Origin: Microtetraspora sp. NBRC 13810
Lineage (GTDB): Bacteria > Actinomycetota > Actinomycetes > Streptosporangiales > Streptosporangiaceae
Assembly: GCF_030268685.1 (NCBI RefSeq)
Contig: NZ_BSRQ01000008.1
Coordinates: forward strand, 320,698-384,697
Length of the DNA: 64,000 nt
Direction of reading: 5' to 3'
Part shown: piece by piece, positions 8,432 through 19,800 of the stretch
Numbering within the stretch: the first letter of the stretch is position 1
Layout: every line of letters begins with the position of its first letter
The notes under the pieces: generated by a model
What the model was told of the DNA's origin: nothing
The model's database searches: none
The model's input: only the letters and a program-made list of their open reading frames with translations
Made by a program: the position numbers and the translations under genes

Positions 8432-9502
8432 TCAGTATCCGGGTTCCAGGCGGCGTTCAAGCTCACCGACATCCTCATCAAGGAGGCTGGCGAGGGGTTG
8501 CAAGGTGGAACGGCCGGCCTCGTAGACGGCCATCGTGTCGCGGACCAGCAAGCGCGGCGGTCTGGGCCGCTGAGCCTCGATGACCATCGCCTCGTAGGTT
8601 TCGGTCTTGCCGGTTCGCTCGGCCGCTCGGAGCGCGCTCAGTTCGCTGAACCGGTCACATCGGCCGGAGTCGATCAAGTGGAGCTCCTTGAGCCGGATGG
8701 CCAGAGCCTTCGGGCTCACCCAGAGCTCCGTGACCAGCTCCGCGAAGCCCTGATCGGTGAGCCCCGTGCTGCCCACACGCGTACGGAGGAGGTCTTCCGG
8801 CATGAGGAAGACGGCGGCGAAAGCATTTGCCCGTTGCTCGCTCTCGCTGCGCCACTGCCGCCCTTGGAGGAAGATGTTCTTGTCCAGGCTGATCTCCTGG
8901 TCGTCGCCAGCCAGAAGGTGTCCGAGCTCGTGAGCGAGAGTGAAGCGCTGCCGGCACGGGTTGGACGACGTCCCCAGGATGATGATCTTTGCGTCGTCTG
9001 CGGAGGCCGCCATGCCGTCGAAGTCGCCGCCGAGGTCGACCAAGGCGATGTCCACGCTGAAGCTCTCCTCGACAGCGGCGACGAGATCAGGGTCAGCTAC
9101 GAGGACCTGTCGAGCGCGCTGCGCCGCCGCCCGTCCCCATTGACGCCATCCGCTGAGGTCGACGGGCATGTCGAGCCGTCGCCACCGTAGGCCGTAGCCG
9201 ATCTCCGCGATGCTCTGGCGATGAGCGGTGTAACGGAGCGCAGCGGTCAGCGCGGTTCTGGCATCCCCGCGCTCGGCACGCGCCGAGCTATCGAGTCTGG
9301 GCCGAACTCCGGTAATGAGGTAGTCAAGGTTCTCCTCCCTAGCATCCGCGATCTTGGCGAGGTCCAGGGAGGAAAAGGGCCGTTGCCCGGACAGAGCCGC
9401 CGCCAGAGCGGCACTATCGAGGTCCGCCTGCGCGGCGAAGGCTTCCTCGCTCAGTTGGGAGGCGCTGATGAGCTCCCTGACGCGGTCGGCGATGTTGGAC
9501 AC
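8432..9502 (-). CDS. XRE-HTH / ImmA-IrrE metallopeptidase-family protein
   Basis: The protein has 356 residues from the GTG at 9502 (VSNIADRVRELI), preceded by GGGAGAGG at eight bases. The N-terminal ~75 residues form an XRE-type HTH (LSEEAFAAQADLDSAALAAA, then FSSLDLAKIADA). The central part has the zinc protease motif FTLAHELGHLLAG, with a downstream EQRANAFAAVFLMP helix typical of ImmA/IrrE. Such proteins cleave repressors or act as stress-responsive regulators. It is divergent from drmD across 83 bases and followed by the PIN-like gene. This position makes it a candidate regulator of both its own operon and DISARM; that is inference. Confidence 0.8.
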   Translation of the reverse strand: MSNIADRVRELISASQLSEEAFAAQADLDSAALAAALSGQRPFSSLDLAKIADAREENLDYLITGVRPRLDSSARAERGDARTALTAALRYTAHRQSIAEIGYGLRWRRLDMPVDLSGWRQWGRAAAQRARQVLVADPDLVAAVEESFSVDIALVDLGGDFDGMAASADDAKIIILGTSSNPCRQRFTLAHELGHLLAGDDQEISLDKNIFLQGRQWRSESEQRANAFAAVFLMPEDLLRTRVGSTGLTDQGFAELVTELWVSPKALAIRLKELHLIDSGRCDRFSELSALRAAERTGKTETYEAMVIEAQRPRPPRLLVRDTMAVYEAGRSTLQPLASLLDEDVGELERRLEPGY

Positions 9503-9529
9503 GGGAAAAGCCTCTCCCGCGCACTGTCG

Positions 9530-9556
9530 TTGACGCAAGAGATCCGCTTATATGGC
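9530..9556 (+). promoter_or_regulatory. Possible drmD promoter in the divergent spacer
   Basis: TTGACG (9530-9535) is a good -35 match. A weak -10 (TATGGC at 9551-9556, or the overlapping TATATG) follows at a spacing shorter than ideal. The drmD ribosome site AGGGAG lies downstream at about 9572-9577. The spacer serves two divergent genes, so operators are expected, but I see no strong palindrome. Confidence 0.35.
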
Positions 9557-9585
9557 TGTGCCAGGGGAGTCAGGGAGATCAAAGG

Positions 9586-12500
9586 ATGACGTCGATGACC
9601 GACATGCCGACCGTGCCAGAGCCCGGCCAGGTGGTCAACGTGCGCGGCTCGGCGTGGGCGGTTGCCTACGTGCGGGCTCAGGGCCTGTCGCGCAGTCCCG
9701 CGGACGAAAGTGTGCCGGGGCTGACGCATGTCGTCGAGCTGCAATCGCTGGAAGAAGACCGGCTCGGACAAGAGCTCGCCGTGGTCTGGGAGCTTGAGGT
9801 CGGCCACACCGTGGCGCCTGACCAGGGGCTGCCGGAGACGGTCAACCCGGACGACTTCGACGATCCCGACACGCTGGCCGCCTTCGTTGACGCGGTCCGC
9901 TGGGGCGCCGTCACCTCCGCCGACGCCAACTCCTACCAGGCCCCCTTTCGCAGCGGTGCGAACGTTGAGGCGTACCAGATGGAGCCGCTGGACCGCGCGC
10001 TTCGATCGTCGCGTACCAACCTGCTGCTTGCCGATGACGTCGGCCTGGGCAAGACGATCGAAGCCGGGCTCGTGGTCGAGGAACTGCTCCTGCGCCACCG
10101 GGCCCGATCGGTCGTGATCGTCTGCCCGCCGAGCCTCATGCTCAAATGGCAGGACGAGATGCGAGAGAAGTTCGGCCTGGAGTTCACCATCGTCGACAGC
10201 GCGCTCCTGGCAAAGGTTCGCCGCACCCACGGCTTGGCTGCCAATCCGTTCCGTCTCTACCCGAGGGTGATCGTGTCGATGGCATGGTTGCCGTCGTTGC
10301 GCGCGCAGCGGCTGCTGCGCGATGTGTACGGCGAGACCGGACAGCCAGGCAGCGCCCGCCGTTTCGCCTTCGACGTGCTCGTGGTCGACGAGGCTCACCA
10401 CGTCGCGCCGCCCAGTCCCACTATCGCCAGCGGCGGGCGTGGGTACGCGGTCGATAGCCAGCGCACCCGCGCTGTCCGGGCGCTTGCCGAGAGGTGCGAG
10501 CACCGGCTCTTCTTATCGGCGACGCCGCACAACGGCTACACCGAGTCATTCACCGCGTTGCTGGAGATGATTGACGACCGCCGGTTCAGCCGAGGCGCGA
10601 TCATCGACACACAGGCGCTGCGTCAGGTGACGGTGCGTCGGCTCAAGACGCAGCTGACGGACAAGGACTTCGTGCCGCGCGAGTTCAGGAAGCTCCTCTT
10701 CACGGCGGGGCCGGAGGAGCAGCGGCAGTTCGAGATTCTTGGGCGAATCATCCGCGATACCGCCAGGGCCACCAGACAGTCGGGGTCGGGCGACATCGTG
10801 GGCATGCTCCTGAAGAAGCGCTTCCTGTCCAGCCCGTACGCCTTCGCGCGCACCCTGGAGCAGTACACTCAGGCGTCGACAGCGGGCGCCCAGCAGGTTG
10901 AGGACGAGGACGCCTACATCCAGGAGACCCTGGGCAGCGGCCAGTCCGATGAGGAGGAGGGTGAGGCCGACCACCCGGAATTCACCGCGCTGCGTCGGTC
11001 CAAGAAGGACCACCCGTTGATCGCCAATCCCGGCGAGATTGACGATTTGATCACATGGGGCCTGGGATACGAGCACCGCCCCGACTCCCGGCTCCAGGCG
11101 CTCATCGACTTCCTGGACGCAACTTGCCGACCCGACGGTACCCGCTGGTCCAACGAGCGGGTGGTCGTCTTCACCGAATACGCCCAGACGCTCGCCTGGA
11201 TCCAGGGAGTACTGGAGCAGCGCGGCTACGCGGGCGGACGCCTGTCGGTGATCCGCGGCTCGACTCCGAAGGAGGATCGGGAGACGATCCGCGCCCGCTT
11301 CAATGCGGAGCCAGCGGCCGAGAAGGTACGGGTCTTGCTTGCCACCGACTCGGCGGGCGAAGGCATCGACCTGCAGACCTACTGTCACCGGCTGGTCAAC
11401 TTCGACATTCCATTCAACCCCTCGCGGCTCGAGCAGCGGATTGGCCGGATCGACCGCTACGGCCAGACCAGGACTCCGCTGATCTATCAGCTCGCCCCGA
11501 GTGCAGACTCCAGCACCTACGCGGCCGATTTCGACTTCATGCGGCGGATCGCCATGAAGGTGGGCCGCGCCGCCGAAGACCTCGGCTCGATGAACAACGT
11601 CATCGACGCCGACATCCAAGAACGCTTCAGCCCGACCGGCCGCAGGCCGCGCCGCAAGGCCCTCGATGAGGGCAGTGCCATCATCAGGGAGGTGCTAGCT
11701 GGTGGCGTCGAGCTCAACCGCCGGCTCACAGAACTGTCGCGGACGTACGGCGAGCGCAAGAAGGAGATGCACCTCACGCCTGCCAACATGCGACGGGTGG
11801 TGGACACCGCGCTCGACCTTAGCCATCAGCCGCCACTCAAGCGGATCGCCGACCCCAGAGCCGACGCGAGCCTGCTGGACGAGCGGCCCGATGCTGAGAT
11901 CTTCGAGGTGCCCGACGCGCTGGCTCCCGGCTGGCAGCAGGCCGTGCGTGGCCTGGATACTCGCCTTGATCCCGGCGTTCTGCGGCCGATCACGTTCGAT
12001 GAGGAGGCGGCCAGGGGGCGCAGCGACCTCGTGCACATCCATCTCGGTCATGCGCTGATGCAGCGCGCCGCCCGTACCCTGCGATCGTCCCTGTTCAGCG
12101 CCGATGCCCCGGTGCGCCGGGTGACCGCAATCGTCATTGATGATCTGCCGCAGTCGTGTGTGCTGGCAGTCTCCCGGCTCGTTCTGGTCGGTAGGGGCGG
12201 GTTGCGGTTGCATGAGGAGGTCTTCTTGACCGGGGCGCGGCTGCGTGGCCAGGCGATGGCAGAGGAGAAGGTGGAACATCTGCTGGACGAGGCTCTCGAC
12301 CGCGGCGGGCTCGCCCTTGCCCCTGATCCAGCGCGGCGCTGGCTGACGGAGCAGTGGAACGTGCCCGGCTCCGCCTTGCGCGCCAAGTTGCTGCACTCGA
12401 TGGAGCGTAGGGCGGAGCGAAGGCAGGCAGAGGTCACCGCGTCGCTGTCGACCCGCCGCGAGGCCGACGTCGCCCGCGCCAAGGAGATTTTCGCAGCGTT

Positions 12501-12765
12501 CCGCCGCAACCTGCACGAGTCCAGGGACAGGCTCGCCGATGAGATCCGCGAGCAGGAGGAGAGCATGCTCTACGTCGACGACCAGCAGGCTCAACGCCGC
12601 CGGGACCTACGCACGATGGAGGATCGGCTCGATAGCCTGGGCGAGGAGGAGGCGCGGGAGATCGCCGCGATCGAGGAGCGGTACGCCGATATCCGTCCGC
12701 ACGTCGCCGCCGCCGCAGTCGTCTTCGTCCTCACTCCGGCCGACGCAGACGGAGAGCTCGCATGA
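9586..12765 (+). CDS. drmD: DrmD, SNF2-family helicase of class 1 DISARM
   Basis: The protein has 1,059 residues. SNF2-type helicase motifs run in order: DDVGLGKT (150-157, Walker A), DEAH (268-271), SATPHNG (311-317), VFTEYAQT, TDSAGEGIDLQ (from 587) and RIGRIDRYGQ (from 618). A long coiled-coil-rich C-terminus follows. DrmD is the marker gene of class 1 DISARM, a defence system that restricts incoming unmodified phage DNA while marking host DNA with its methylase. The ATG at 9586 follows AGGGAG at eight bases. Its stop overlaps the drmMI start as ATGA. It opens a five-gene, fully overlapping operon. Confidence 0.93.
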   Translation: MTSMTDMPTVPEPGQVVNVRGSAWAVAYVRAQGLSRSPADESVPGLTHVVELQSLEEDRLGQELAVVWELEVGHTVAPDQGLPETVNPDDFDDPDTLAAFVDAVRWGAVTSADANSYQAPFRSGANVEAYQMEPLDRALRSSRTNLLLADDVGLGKTIEAGLVVEELLLRHRARSVVIVCPPSLMLKWQDEMREKFGLEFTIVDSALLAKVRRTHGLAANPFRLYPRVIVSMAWLPSLRAQRLLRDVYGETGQPGSARRFAFDVLVVDEAHHVAPPSPTIASGGRGYAVDSQRTRAVRALAERCEHRLFLSATPHNGYTESFTALLEMIDDRRFSRGAIIDTQALRQVTVRRLKTQLTDKDFVPREFRKLLFTAGPEEQRQFEILGRIIRDTARATRQSGSGDIVGMLLKKRFLSSPYAFARTLEQYTQASTAGAQQVEDEDAYIQETLGSGQSDEEEGEADHPEFTALRRSKKDHPLIANPGEIDDLITWGLGYEHRPDSRLQALIDFLDATCRPDGTRWSNERVVVFTEYAQTLAWIQGVLEQRGYAGGRLSVIRGSTPKEDRETIRARFNAEPAAEKVRVLLATDSAGEGIDLQTYCHRLVNFDIPFNPSRLEQRIGRIDRYGQTRTPLIYQLAPSADSSTYAADFDFMRRIAMKVGRAAEDLGSMNNVIDADIQERFSPTGRRPRRKALDEGSAIIREVLAGGVELNRRLTELSRTYGERKKEMHLTPANMRRVVDTALDLSHQPPLKRIADPRADASLLDERPDAEIFEVPDALAPGWQQAVRGLDTRLDPGVLRPITFDEEAARGRSDLVHIHLGHALMQRAARTLRSSLFSADAPVRRVTAIVIDDLPQSCVLAVSRLVLVGRGGLRLHEEVFLTGARLRGQAMAEEKVEHLLDEALDRGGLALAPDPARRWLTEQWNVPGSALRAKLLHSMERRAERRQAEVTASLSTRREADVARAKEIFAAFRRNLHESRDRLADEIREQEESMLYVDDQQAQRRRDLRTMEDRLDSLGEEEAREIAAIEERYADIRPHVAAAAVVFVLTPADADGELA

Positions 12766-15700
12766 ACCCGTCCAACTCGAACTGGCTGCACCGGTCCTGG
12801 CTCACTCTGGTCGACACCGAAGGGCCGTTCCTCGCCATTCCGCCGCTGCGCCGCGTTTGGCCACAGGGCATGCCCCCCGCCTCTTGGACCGTACTCGATA
12901 CGCTGCGGGACGCCAGGCCCGGCTTCGAGCAGGCGTGGGAGAAGCAGGACAGCAGGCCGGATGATGAGGCCGCGCTCGCGCTTTACCGCGACGCGCGCGA
13001 CTTCTGGGTGGAGACCGTTCTGCGCGACGTCCTGCGCTGGAAGGACAATTACCGGCCAGGCGCGCACGGCGTCGAGGTCCGCTCGCCCGACCACCGCGTC
13101 ACCGTCCGGCCCACCGGCGCGTTCGTCCGCGGCGGCGAGAGCTTCGCGCTCGTGCTGGTGACAGACCCGGTTCAGACGCTACGCGAATCGCTGGACGACG
13201 GCTGGGCAACCAGCCCGATCGACCGGATGGAAGAGCTGCTCCGCAAGGTCGGCGTGGGTATCGGGGTCGTCACCGACGGCCGCTGGTGGGCACTCGTCTC
13301 CGCGCCCAACGCAGGCCTGGCCGCTTCCGGCATGATCGACGCGCAGACGTGGATCGAGGAACCGCAAGTCCGCGACGCTTTCTTCGAACTGCTCTCGCCC
13401 ATCCGGTTAGCGGGCGGCAAGGCGGCCGACAGGCTGCCGGCCCTGTTCACCGAGTCGGTGACGGCCGCCGAGGCGATCACCGAGGCGCTCGGCACCCAGG
13501 TGCGCCGCGCCGTCGAACTCCTCGTCCAGGCCTTCTCTGAGTCCGCCATCGACGCCCGCAGACGCGGTCGCCTCGACCCTTTGCCCGACGATCCAGCCAA
13601 GGTCTACGAGGCCGCCGTCACCATCATGATGCGCGTCGTCTTCCTGCTCTTCGCCGAGGAACGGGGGTTGCTCCCGGACGGCCGTGTCTTCACCGAGGGG
13701 TACGGCATCGCTGACCGGCTCGACGAGCTGGACGCCCGGCTGCGGGACGAGGGCGCAGAGGCGCTGGACGCGACCTCGCTCACCTGGCATCGGCTGCTGG
13801 CCACCTCCCAGACCCTCTACCAGGGCGCGACCTTCGAGGACCTGCGCCTGCCCGCCTATGGCGGCTCGCTGTTCGACCCGGCCCGCTTCCCCTTTCTGCT
13901 GGCTCGCACTGAGCAGCACACCCTCGCCATCACGGTCAGCGACCGGGTCATGGTGGAAGTCCTCCGCGCCGTCCAGGTCGCGCAGATCAGAGGCGAGGGA
14001 GGGCGCCGGATCTCCTTTCGCGACATCGACGTGGAGCAGATCGGCTACATCTACGAGGGGCTCCTGGGCTACTCCGCCGCTGCCGTAGACGAGGTCACTG
14101 TCGGCCTCATCGGCTCCGGCAGGATCGACCCGGCCACCGGGCACATCCTGCACACCGGAGAGGAACCCGAGGTCCCCCTGACGGTCCTCGAACGGCTCGC
14201 GCTTGCCCGGACTGACGCGAAATCCTTCGCCAAGGCCCTTGTCGCCTGGGCCAGAGAGGACCAGCCCGCTGCCAAGCCGCCGAGCGAGGCCATCCTGATC
14301 AAGGCCCGCGCCGCCGTCCCCGAGGATGCCGAGCGTGCCCTGCGCGCCGTCACCAACGACGAAGAGTTGCGCGAACGGCTCCGCCCCTTCCTCGGGCTGA
14401 TCCGACGCGACCTGCGCGGCCGGCCGAACGTAGTGCAGCCAGGCGGTGTGCTCGTGATTGAGACGCCGTCGCGGGCGAGCGCGGGCGCTCACTACACGCC
14501 GCGTTCCCTGGCCGAGCAGGTCGTACGGCACGCGCTGGAACCGCTCGTCTACGAGCCGGGACCGCACACCGAACCCGACTCCGGCAAGTGGCGTCTCATC
14601 TCGCCCGAGCGGATCCTCGATCTCAAGGTCGCCGACATCGCCTGTGGTTCGGGCGCCTTCCTCGTCGCCGCAGCCCGCTACCTCGCCGAACGGCTCATGG
14701 AAGCTTGGCGTCAGGCGGACGTCGCCACCGGCACACCGCACGAGCTGCGCGTCCACGCCTTGCGCACGGTCGTCGCGACCTGCCTGTACGGCGCGGACAT
14801 CAACGCGATGGCCGTGGAGATGTGCAAGTTGTCGCTGTGGCTGGTCTCCTTGGACCCCAAACTTCCGTTCTCCTTCGTCGATGACAAGGTCCTGCTCGGC
14901 AACTCGCTGCTGGGAGTCACCGACGCGCGGCAGCTGAAGGCCCGCAACATCGACCCCTCGGCGGAGCCCCCGGCGACCCTGTTCGAGATCGACGTTGACG
15001 AGATCCTGGCTAAGGCAGCGCGGCTGCGGCAGCAGCTCGCCACCGAGGTCGACGACCGCGATCCGCAACGCTCCGCCGCCGCCAAAAACCGCCAGTTGAG
15101 CAACTACAAGGAGCTCGTCGCCCAGCTCACCGACATAGCCGACGGCATCATCGCCGCCGGGCTCCGAATCGGCGGGAAACCCGGAAAGCAGCTCCGCGAG
15201 GCGTACGAGAACCTGCGCCTCGCTCTCGAACTCGCCCATCCCGGCCCCGACGAAGAACCGGACCGGACCAGGCTGGAGTCGATCCTCGCTGCTGGGCTTA
15301 CCCCGACCGTCTCCACCGACTATGAGCGCTGGAAGCCGCTGCATTGGAGCATTGCGGTCCCGGACGTCATGACCCGCGGTGGCTTCGACGCCATCATCGG
15401 CAATCCGCCGTTCCTGGGAGGACAGAAGCTCACCGGAAGCATGGGGACCAACGTCCGCGACTGGTTCGTCAACGTGCTCGCCGGTGGGACCAAAGGCAGC
15501 GCCGATCTGGTTGCCTACTTCTTCCTCCGCGCCATGATGCTACTGACGGCCAAAGGCAATCTCGGCCTCATCGCCACGAATACCCTGGCGCAAGGGGGCA
15601 CCCGACAGGTCGGTCTCGATCGGATGGTGGATGAGGGGTTCACCATCACGCGGTCGATCCAGAGCCGCAGTTGGCCGGTGTTCACGGCCAACCTGGAGTA

Positions 15701-16802
15701 CGCCGCGGTGTGGGGGACGAAGGAGTACATCCCGGATACGCTGCCTCGGGTTGCCGATGACATCGAGGTTAGGCGGATCTCGACGCTGCTGGAACCGGCC
15801 GGACGGATTGACGGCACACCGGCCCGGCTGGTGGAGAACGTCGGGATCTCCTTTCAAGGCTGCATCGTCCTAGGCATGGGTTTCGTGCTGGAGCCCGACG
15901 AGGCGGCCGCCTGGATCGAGGCTGATCCGGCGAACGCCGAGGTGCTTTTCCCCTATCTCGGGGGTGAGGACCTTAACTCGCGCCCAGACGCCTCGGCTCC
16001 CCGCTGGGTCATCGACTTCAACGACCGCTGTGAGATCTGTGCTCGCCGCTACAGCCTGCCGTTTGAGCGTGTGCTCGCACAGGTGAAGCCGGAGCGGGCA
16101 AGGAAGCCGAAGGCCGTCAGCGGTGCTCCCTGGTGGTTATTTTTGCGTTCGCGCCCGGCGATGCGGAAGGCCATCGGCGGCCTCGATGAGGTGTTGGTTA
16201 TCGCACGCGTCAGTAAGACAGTGATGCCAATGCGAGTGCCCAACGGCCAGGTCTTTCACGAAAAGCTAGTGGTATTCGCGACGAATTCGTTCGTCGATCA
16301 AGCTGTGCTTTCATCGAGCGCGCACCAGATGTGGGCGATCATGTACGGAACTACCATGCGTGTCGACCCGACGTACACGCCATCAAGAGTCTTCGAGACA
16401 TTCCCTCGGCCAGAGCCGAATGAGCGACTGGAGGAAGTGGGTCGGGCACTGGACAACGAGCGGCGGGAGATCATGTTGCGGCGCCAGTTCGGGCTCACCA
16501 AGCTCTACAACCTGGTCAACGATCAGGAGGTTTCCGATGCAAGTGACCCCGACGTGGCGCGGATGCGGGAGATTCACGTCGAGCTGGACCGGGCCGTCAT
16601 GGACGAGTACGGGTGGGGTGAGCTGCCGCTCGATCATGGCTTCCATACCTACCGGCAGATGATCCGCTGGACCGTGTCTCCAGAGGCTCGGGTGGAGATC
16701 CTCGATAGGCTGCTGGAGGAGAACCTGCGCCGCGCCGCCCTGCAGGGTGCGGTCCCGATCCCCGCTGATGAGGATGAGACGGACGAGGGAGACGACGCGT
16801 GA
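12762..16802 (+). CDS. drmMI: DrmMI, DISARM N6-adenine DNA methyltransferase
   Basis: The protein has 1,346 residues, large and multidomain like PglX-type enzymes. The SAM-binding motif is DIACGSGAFL (625-634) and the catalytic motif IIGNPPFLGG has Asn 881, so it should be an active N6-adenine methylase. AGAHYTPRSLAEQVV precedes motif I, as in this family. The C-terminal third carries target-recognition-like and helical regions. In class 1 DISARM it marks the host genome as self. It overlaps drmD by four bases and drmA by four bases (GTGA). A lone PglX of BREX was considered, but the flanking drmD, drmA and drmB settle the assignment. Confidence 0.93.
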   Translation: MNPSNSNWLHRSWLTLVDTEGPFLAIPPLRRVWPQGMPPASWTVLDTLRDARPGFEQAWEKQDSRPDDEAALALYRDARDFWVETVLRDVLRWKDNYRPGAHGVEVRSPDHRVTVRPTGAFVRGGESFALVLVTDPVQTLRESLDDGWATSPIDRMEELLRKVGVGIGVVTDGRWWALVSAPNAGLAASGMIDAQTWIEEPQVRDAFFELLSPIRLAGGKAADRLPALFTESVTAAEAITEALGTQVRRAVELLVQAFSESAIDARRRGRLDPLPDDPAKVYEAAVTIMMRVVFLLFAEERGLLPDGRVFTEGYGIADRLDELDARLRDEGAEALDATSLTWHRLLATSQTLYQGATFEDLRLPAYGGSLFDPARFPFLLARTEQHTLAITVSDRVMVEVLRAVQVAQIRGEGGRRISFRDIDVEQIGYIYEGLLGYSAAAVDEVTVGLIGSGRIDPATGHILHTGEEPEVPLTVLERLALARTDAKSFAKALVAWAREDQPAAKPPSEAILIKARAAVPEDAERALRAVTNDEELRERLRPFLGLIRRDLRGRPNVVQPGGVLVIETPSRASAGAHYTPRSLAEQVVRHALEPLVYEPGPHTEPDSGKWRLISPERILDLKVADIACGSGAFLVAAARYLAERLMEAWRQADVATGTPHELRVHALRTVVATCLYGADINAMAVEMCKLSLWLVSLDPKLPFSFVDDKVLLGNSLLGVTDARQLKARNIDPSAEPPATLFEIDVDEILAKAARLRQQLATEVDDRDPQRSAAAKNRQLSNYKELVAQLTDIADGIIAAGLRIGGKPGKQLREAYENLRLALELAHPGPDEEPDRTRLESILAAGLTPTVSTDYERWKPLHWSIAVPDVMTRGGFDAIIGNPPFLGGQKLTGSMGTNVRDWFVNVLAGGTKGSADLVAYFFLRAMMLLTAKGNLGLIATNTLAQGGTRQVGLDRMVDEGFTITRSIQSRSWPVFTANLEYAAVWGTKEYIPDTLPRVADDIEVRRISTLLEPAGRIDGTPARLVENVGISFQGCIVLGMGFVLEPDEAAAWIEADPANAEVLFPYLGGEDLNSRPDASAPRWVIDFNDRCEICARRYSLPFERVLAQVKPERARKPKAVSGAPWWLFLRSRPAMRKAIGGLDEVLVIARVSKTVMPMRVPNGQVFHEKLVVFATNSFVDQAVLSSSAHQMWAIMYGTTMRVDPTYTPSRVFETFPRPEPNERLEEVGRALDNERREIMLRRQFGLTKLYNLVNDQEVSDASDPDVARMREIHVELDRAVMDEYGWGELPLDHGFHTYRQMIRWTVSPEARVEILDRLLEENLRRAALQGAVPIPADEDETDEGDDA

Positions 16803-19800
16803 CCACCCCGGGAACGCCAAATGGCCAAGCCGCCGACGGCTCTGGTGCTCCCTCCAGGCCGGAGCGCAGGCCGTACCAGCTTAAACACGAACCTGACGGA
16901 ACCTCCTGGACAGACAGGGCCAACCTCGCCGACATTCTGAAGCGGGAGCTTCTGGGCCCGACCAACGGTCCGCACGAGATCCTCGATGCCCCGCCCGACG
17001 TCGCTTACCTGGTGGGACGGATTGCGCCGGTCCGGCTCGCACCCAAGGCGAGCTCTTCGCAGGCGCAGGGTCCGTTGGATGCGGACACCGGCGAGCAGCT
17101 CACCGACGTGGGCGACGCGGAGGATGCTCACGCCGACCGGGGCGTGCCGCTCACCGCGGTCGACGACACCACAGCCACCGCGGATGAGGACACCGGCGTC
17201 GAGGACGACCCGCAGCGCCGGGGACTAGTGATCCCTGCATCCATGGGGCTGCGCTGCCAGATCCCGGCCGAGCTCGAGGCGTTCACGGTCGTCGCTTCGT
17301 GGGGCGTCTACGAAACGCTGAAAGAGGAGGCCAAGGACGCGCGATTGCATCGCCGCTACCAGCGCACTCCTGTCGAGATCACACAAAAGATCAAGGTAGC
17401 CGATCTACGGCATGGCCAGACGGAGACGTATTCGCTCAAGGACAAAGTGGTGCTCAGGGTCGACCGGTTCGACGACACCGCGCGCGACCGGGTGATCATC
17501 GAGATCGCGCTCTGCAACGACAGCGAAGCGGAAACACGGATCCCCGTCAACGCCTGGCTCTACCAGACGAAAATCGAGGTGCATGCGGACGGCGCCGAGG
17601 TCTTCCTGCCAGTTAACGACGTGCTGGAGGCGGATGCGTGGTTGGAGCGCAACGACGAGCTGCGCCGCCTGCAGTTGCAGTACCGCGACCGGCTGGAATT
17701 CGCGCACGGCCGTACCTGCTCGGCTGACTGGGAGGTGTCCGTAGGCGGGCGGCGGGCAAGCCGTGTGTGGACGACGTGGCTGCCGATGAGCGAGACGCCA
17801 CCAGTCGATGCGGAGCTGATCGAGGGCGCGCTGCTCGACATGCGCAAGCTCGCACAGGCGAGTCCGGAGGAACTCCGGGAGGGGCTCAGCCCGATCGTGG
17901 ACAGATACGCGGCCTGGCTCGATGAGCAGGATGGCCGAGTTCAGGCTCTCCCCGCGCATCTGCTCCTGGTAGGGCAGGAGGCGGTGGACGAGGCCCGTTT
18001 CGTCCACCGACAGCTCACCGAGGGGTTGAAGCTCCTCGTGGGCGACCCGGAGGTACAGCGTTGCTTCGCGTTCATGAACGACGTGATGGCCGATCAGCGG
18101 GTCCGCACCCAGGTTGCGGCCAGACGCGGGGCGAATGAGAACCTCACTGTTGACGAGGCGCACGAGCAGGTACTGAACGGGAAGTTCCCGCACTCGTGGC
18201 GCATGTTCCAAATCGCATTCATTCTTATGCAGTTGCCCGCGCTCACCGATCCGGCGCACACGAGGCGCGGCGGTGACGGCTCTGTGGCCAAGGCGGAGCT
18301 GTTGTTCTTTCCCACCGGTGGCGGCAAGACCGAGGCCTACCTGGGCCTGGCCGCGTACGCGTTCGCGATCCGCCGACGCCAGGGCCTGGTCGCGACGTTA
18401 GATGGCGGCGCAGGAGTGACCGTACTGATGCGGTACACGCTGCGGCTGCTGACCTCCCAACAGTTCCAGCGGGCGGCAGCGCTGGTGTGTGCGGCCGAGC
18501 TCACCCGCCGGGCCGACCCAGCGACGTGGGGTCAGGAGCCGTTCCGCATCGGCCTGTGGGTGGGGACGGACGTCACCCCCAAGCGGGTCTCGGAGGCGCG
18601 CAACGAGATCGAGAAGGCCGCCAAGGGCCGCAGGCGGCTCACCGTGCTGCAGACACAGCGCTGTCCGTGGTGCGGCACCAAGATTGGAGTCGGCAACGTC
18701 AAGGCGCCCAACGACGACAGGCGCCGAGTCTTCGTTTACTGCGGTGATGAGTTCGCCGAATGTCCGTTCGCAGAGGGCGGCGAGGTGGAGGAGGGACTAC
18801 CGGTCCTCACCACCGACGAGGAGATCTACCGGCTGGCGCCGGCGTTCCTCATCGCCACGGTCGACAAGTTCGCCCGGCTCGCCCGTGAGGGTGAGGCGGC
18901 ATCGCTATTCGGCTACGTCTCGCAGCGGTGTGATCGGCACGGCTTCGTCCACCCTGACTACCCCGGGTGCACCATCCAGGATGGCAGCAAGCACCCGGCT
19001 AAGCAGGGCCTGCCCGCGGCGGGCAAGCGGCACGTGCCACGGCTCCGGCCCCCAGATCTGATCATCCAGGACGAGCTGCACCTCATCACCGGCTCACTCG
19101 GCACAACAGTCGGGCTCTTCGAGACCGCCATCGACGTCATGGCTAGTTGGCGGACAGCCGACGGTCGCCGTGTCCGGCCACTGATCGTCGCTTCTACCGC
19201 TACTGCGCGCAATGCCGCCGACCAGGTCCGCGCCCTGTACGGGCGCGACATGTCCATATTCCCGCCTCGAGTGCTGGATGCCGGATCGACGTTTTTCTCC
19301 AAGGAAGCCGACGTCACCAGGGACAAGCCGGGGCGTCTGTATGTGGGGCTGAGCACGACAGGCGTACGGCTCACCACCGCTGAGATTCGAGTCGCTGAAG
19401 TCCTCATGGCTGCAGGTCAGCTGCTGTTGGATCGGTCAGGCAGGACCGCGGATCCATACATGACGCTAGTCAGCTACTTCAGCGCCACGCGCGAGCTGGC
19501 GGGCATGACGCGGTACCTCGGCGACGACGTGCAAACCGCCCTGTCCAAGGGACGGCCCTGGTCGGCACTGCCGCGTAGGACCGGCACCGACTTCGGAAGG
19601 TTGCATATCGCCGAACTCACCGCCCGGGTCTCCAGTTCCGACATCACCGGCACGCTGGATCAGATGGGCGTCGAGTTCGACCCGGCTTACGACTCGTCCC
19701 AGGGGCGGGCCGACCGTGCCAAGCGTCGCGAGGCTGGCGAGAGTCTGCCTCAGCGTGCGCTCCTGCCGTTCGACGCTGTGAACGCGACGTCAATGCTGCA

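Noticed and set aside
13407..15344. A 645-residue open frame antisense to drmMI
   Set aside because: Its composition is that of a GC-rich shadow frame; the sense strand encodes an uninterrupted methylase with all motifs.
12762..16802. PglX of a BREX system
   Set aside because: No brxA/B/C, pglZ or brxL is nearby; drmD, drmA, drmB and drmC flank the gene, so it is DrmMI.
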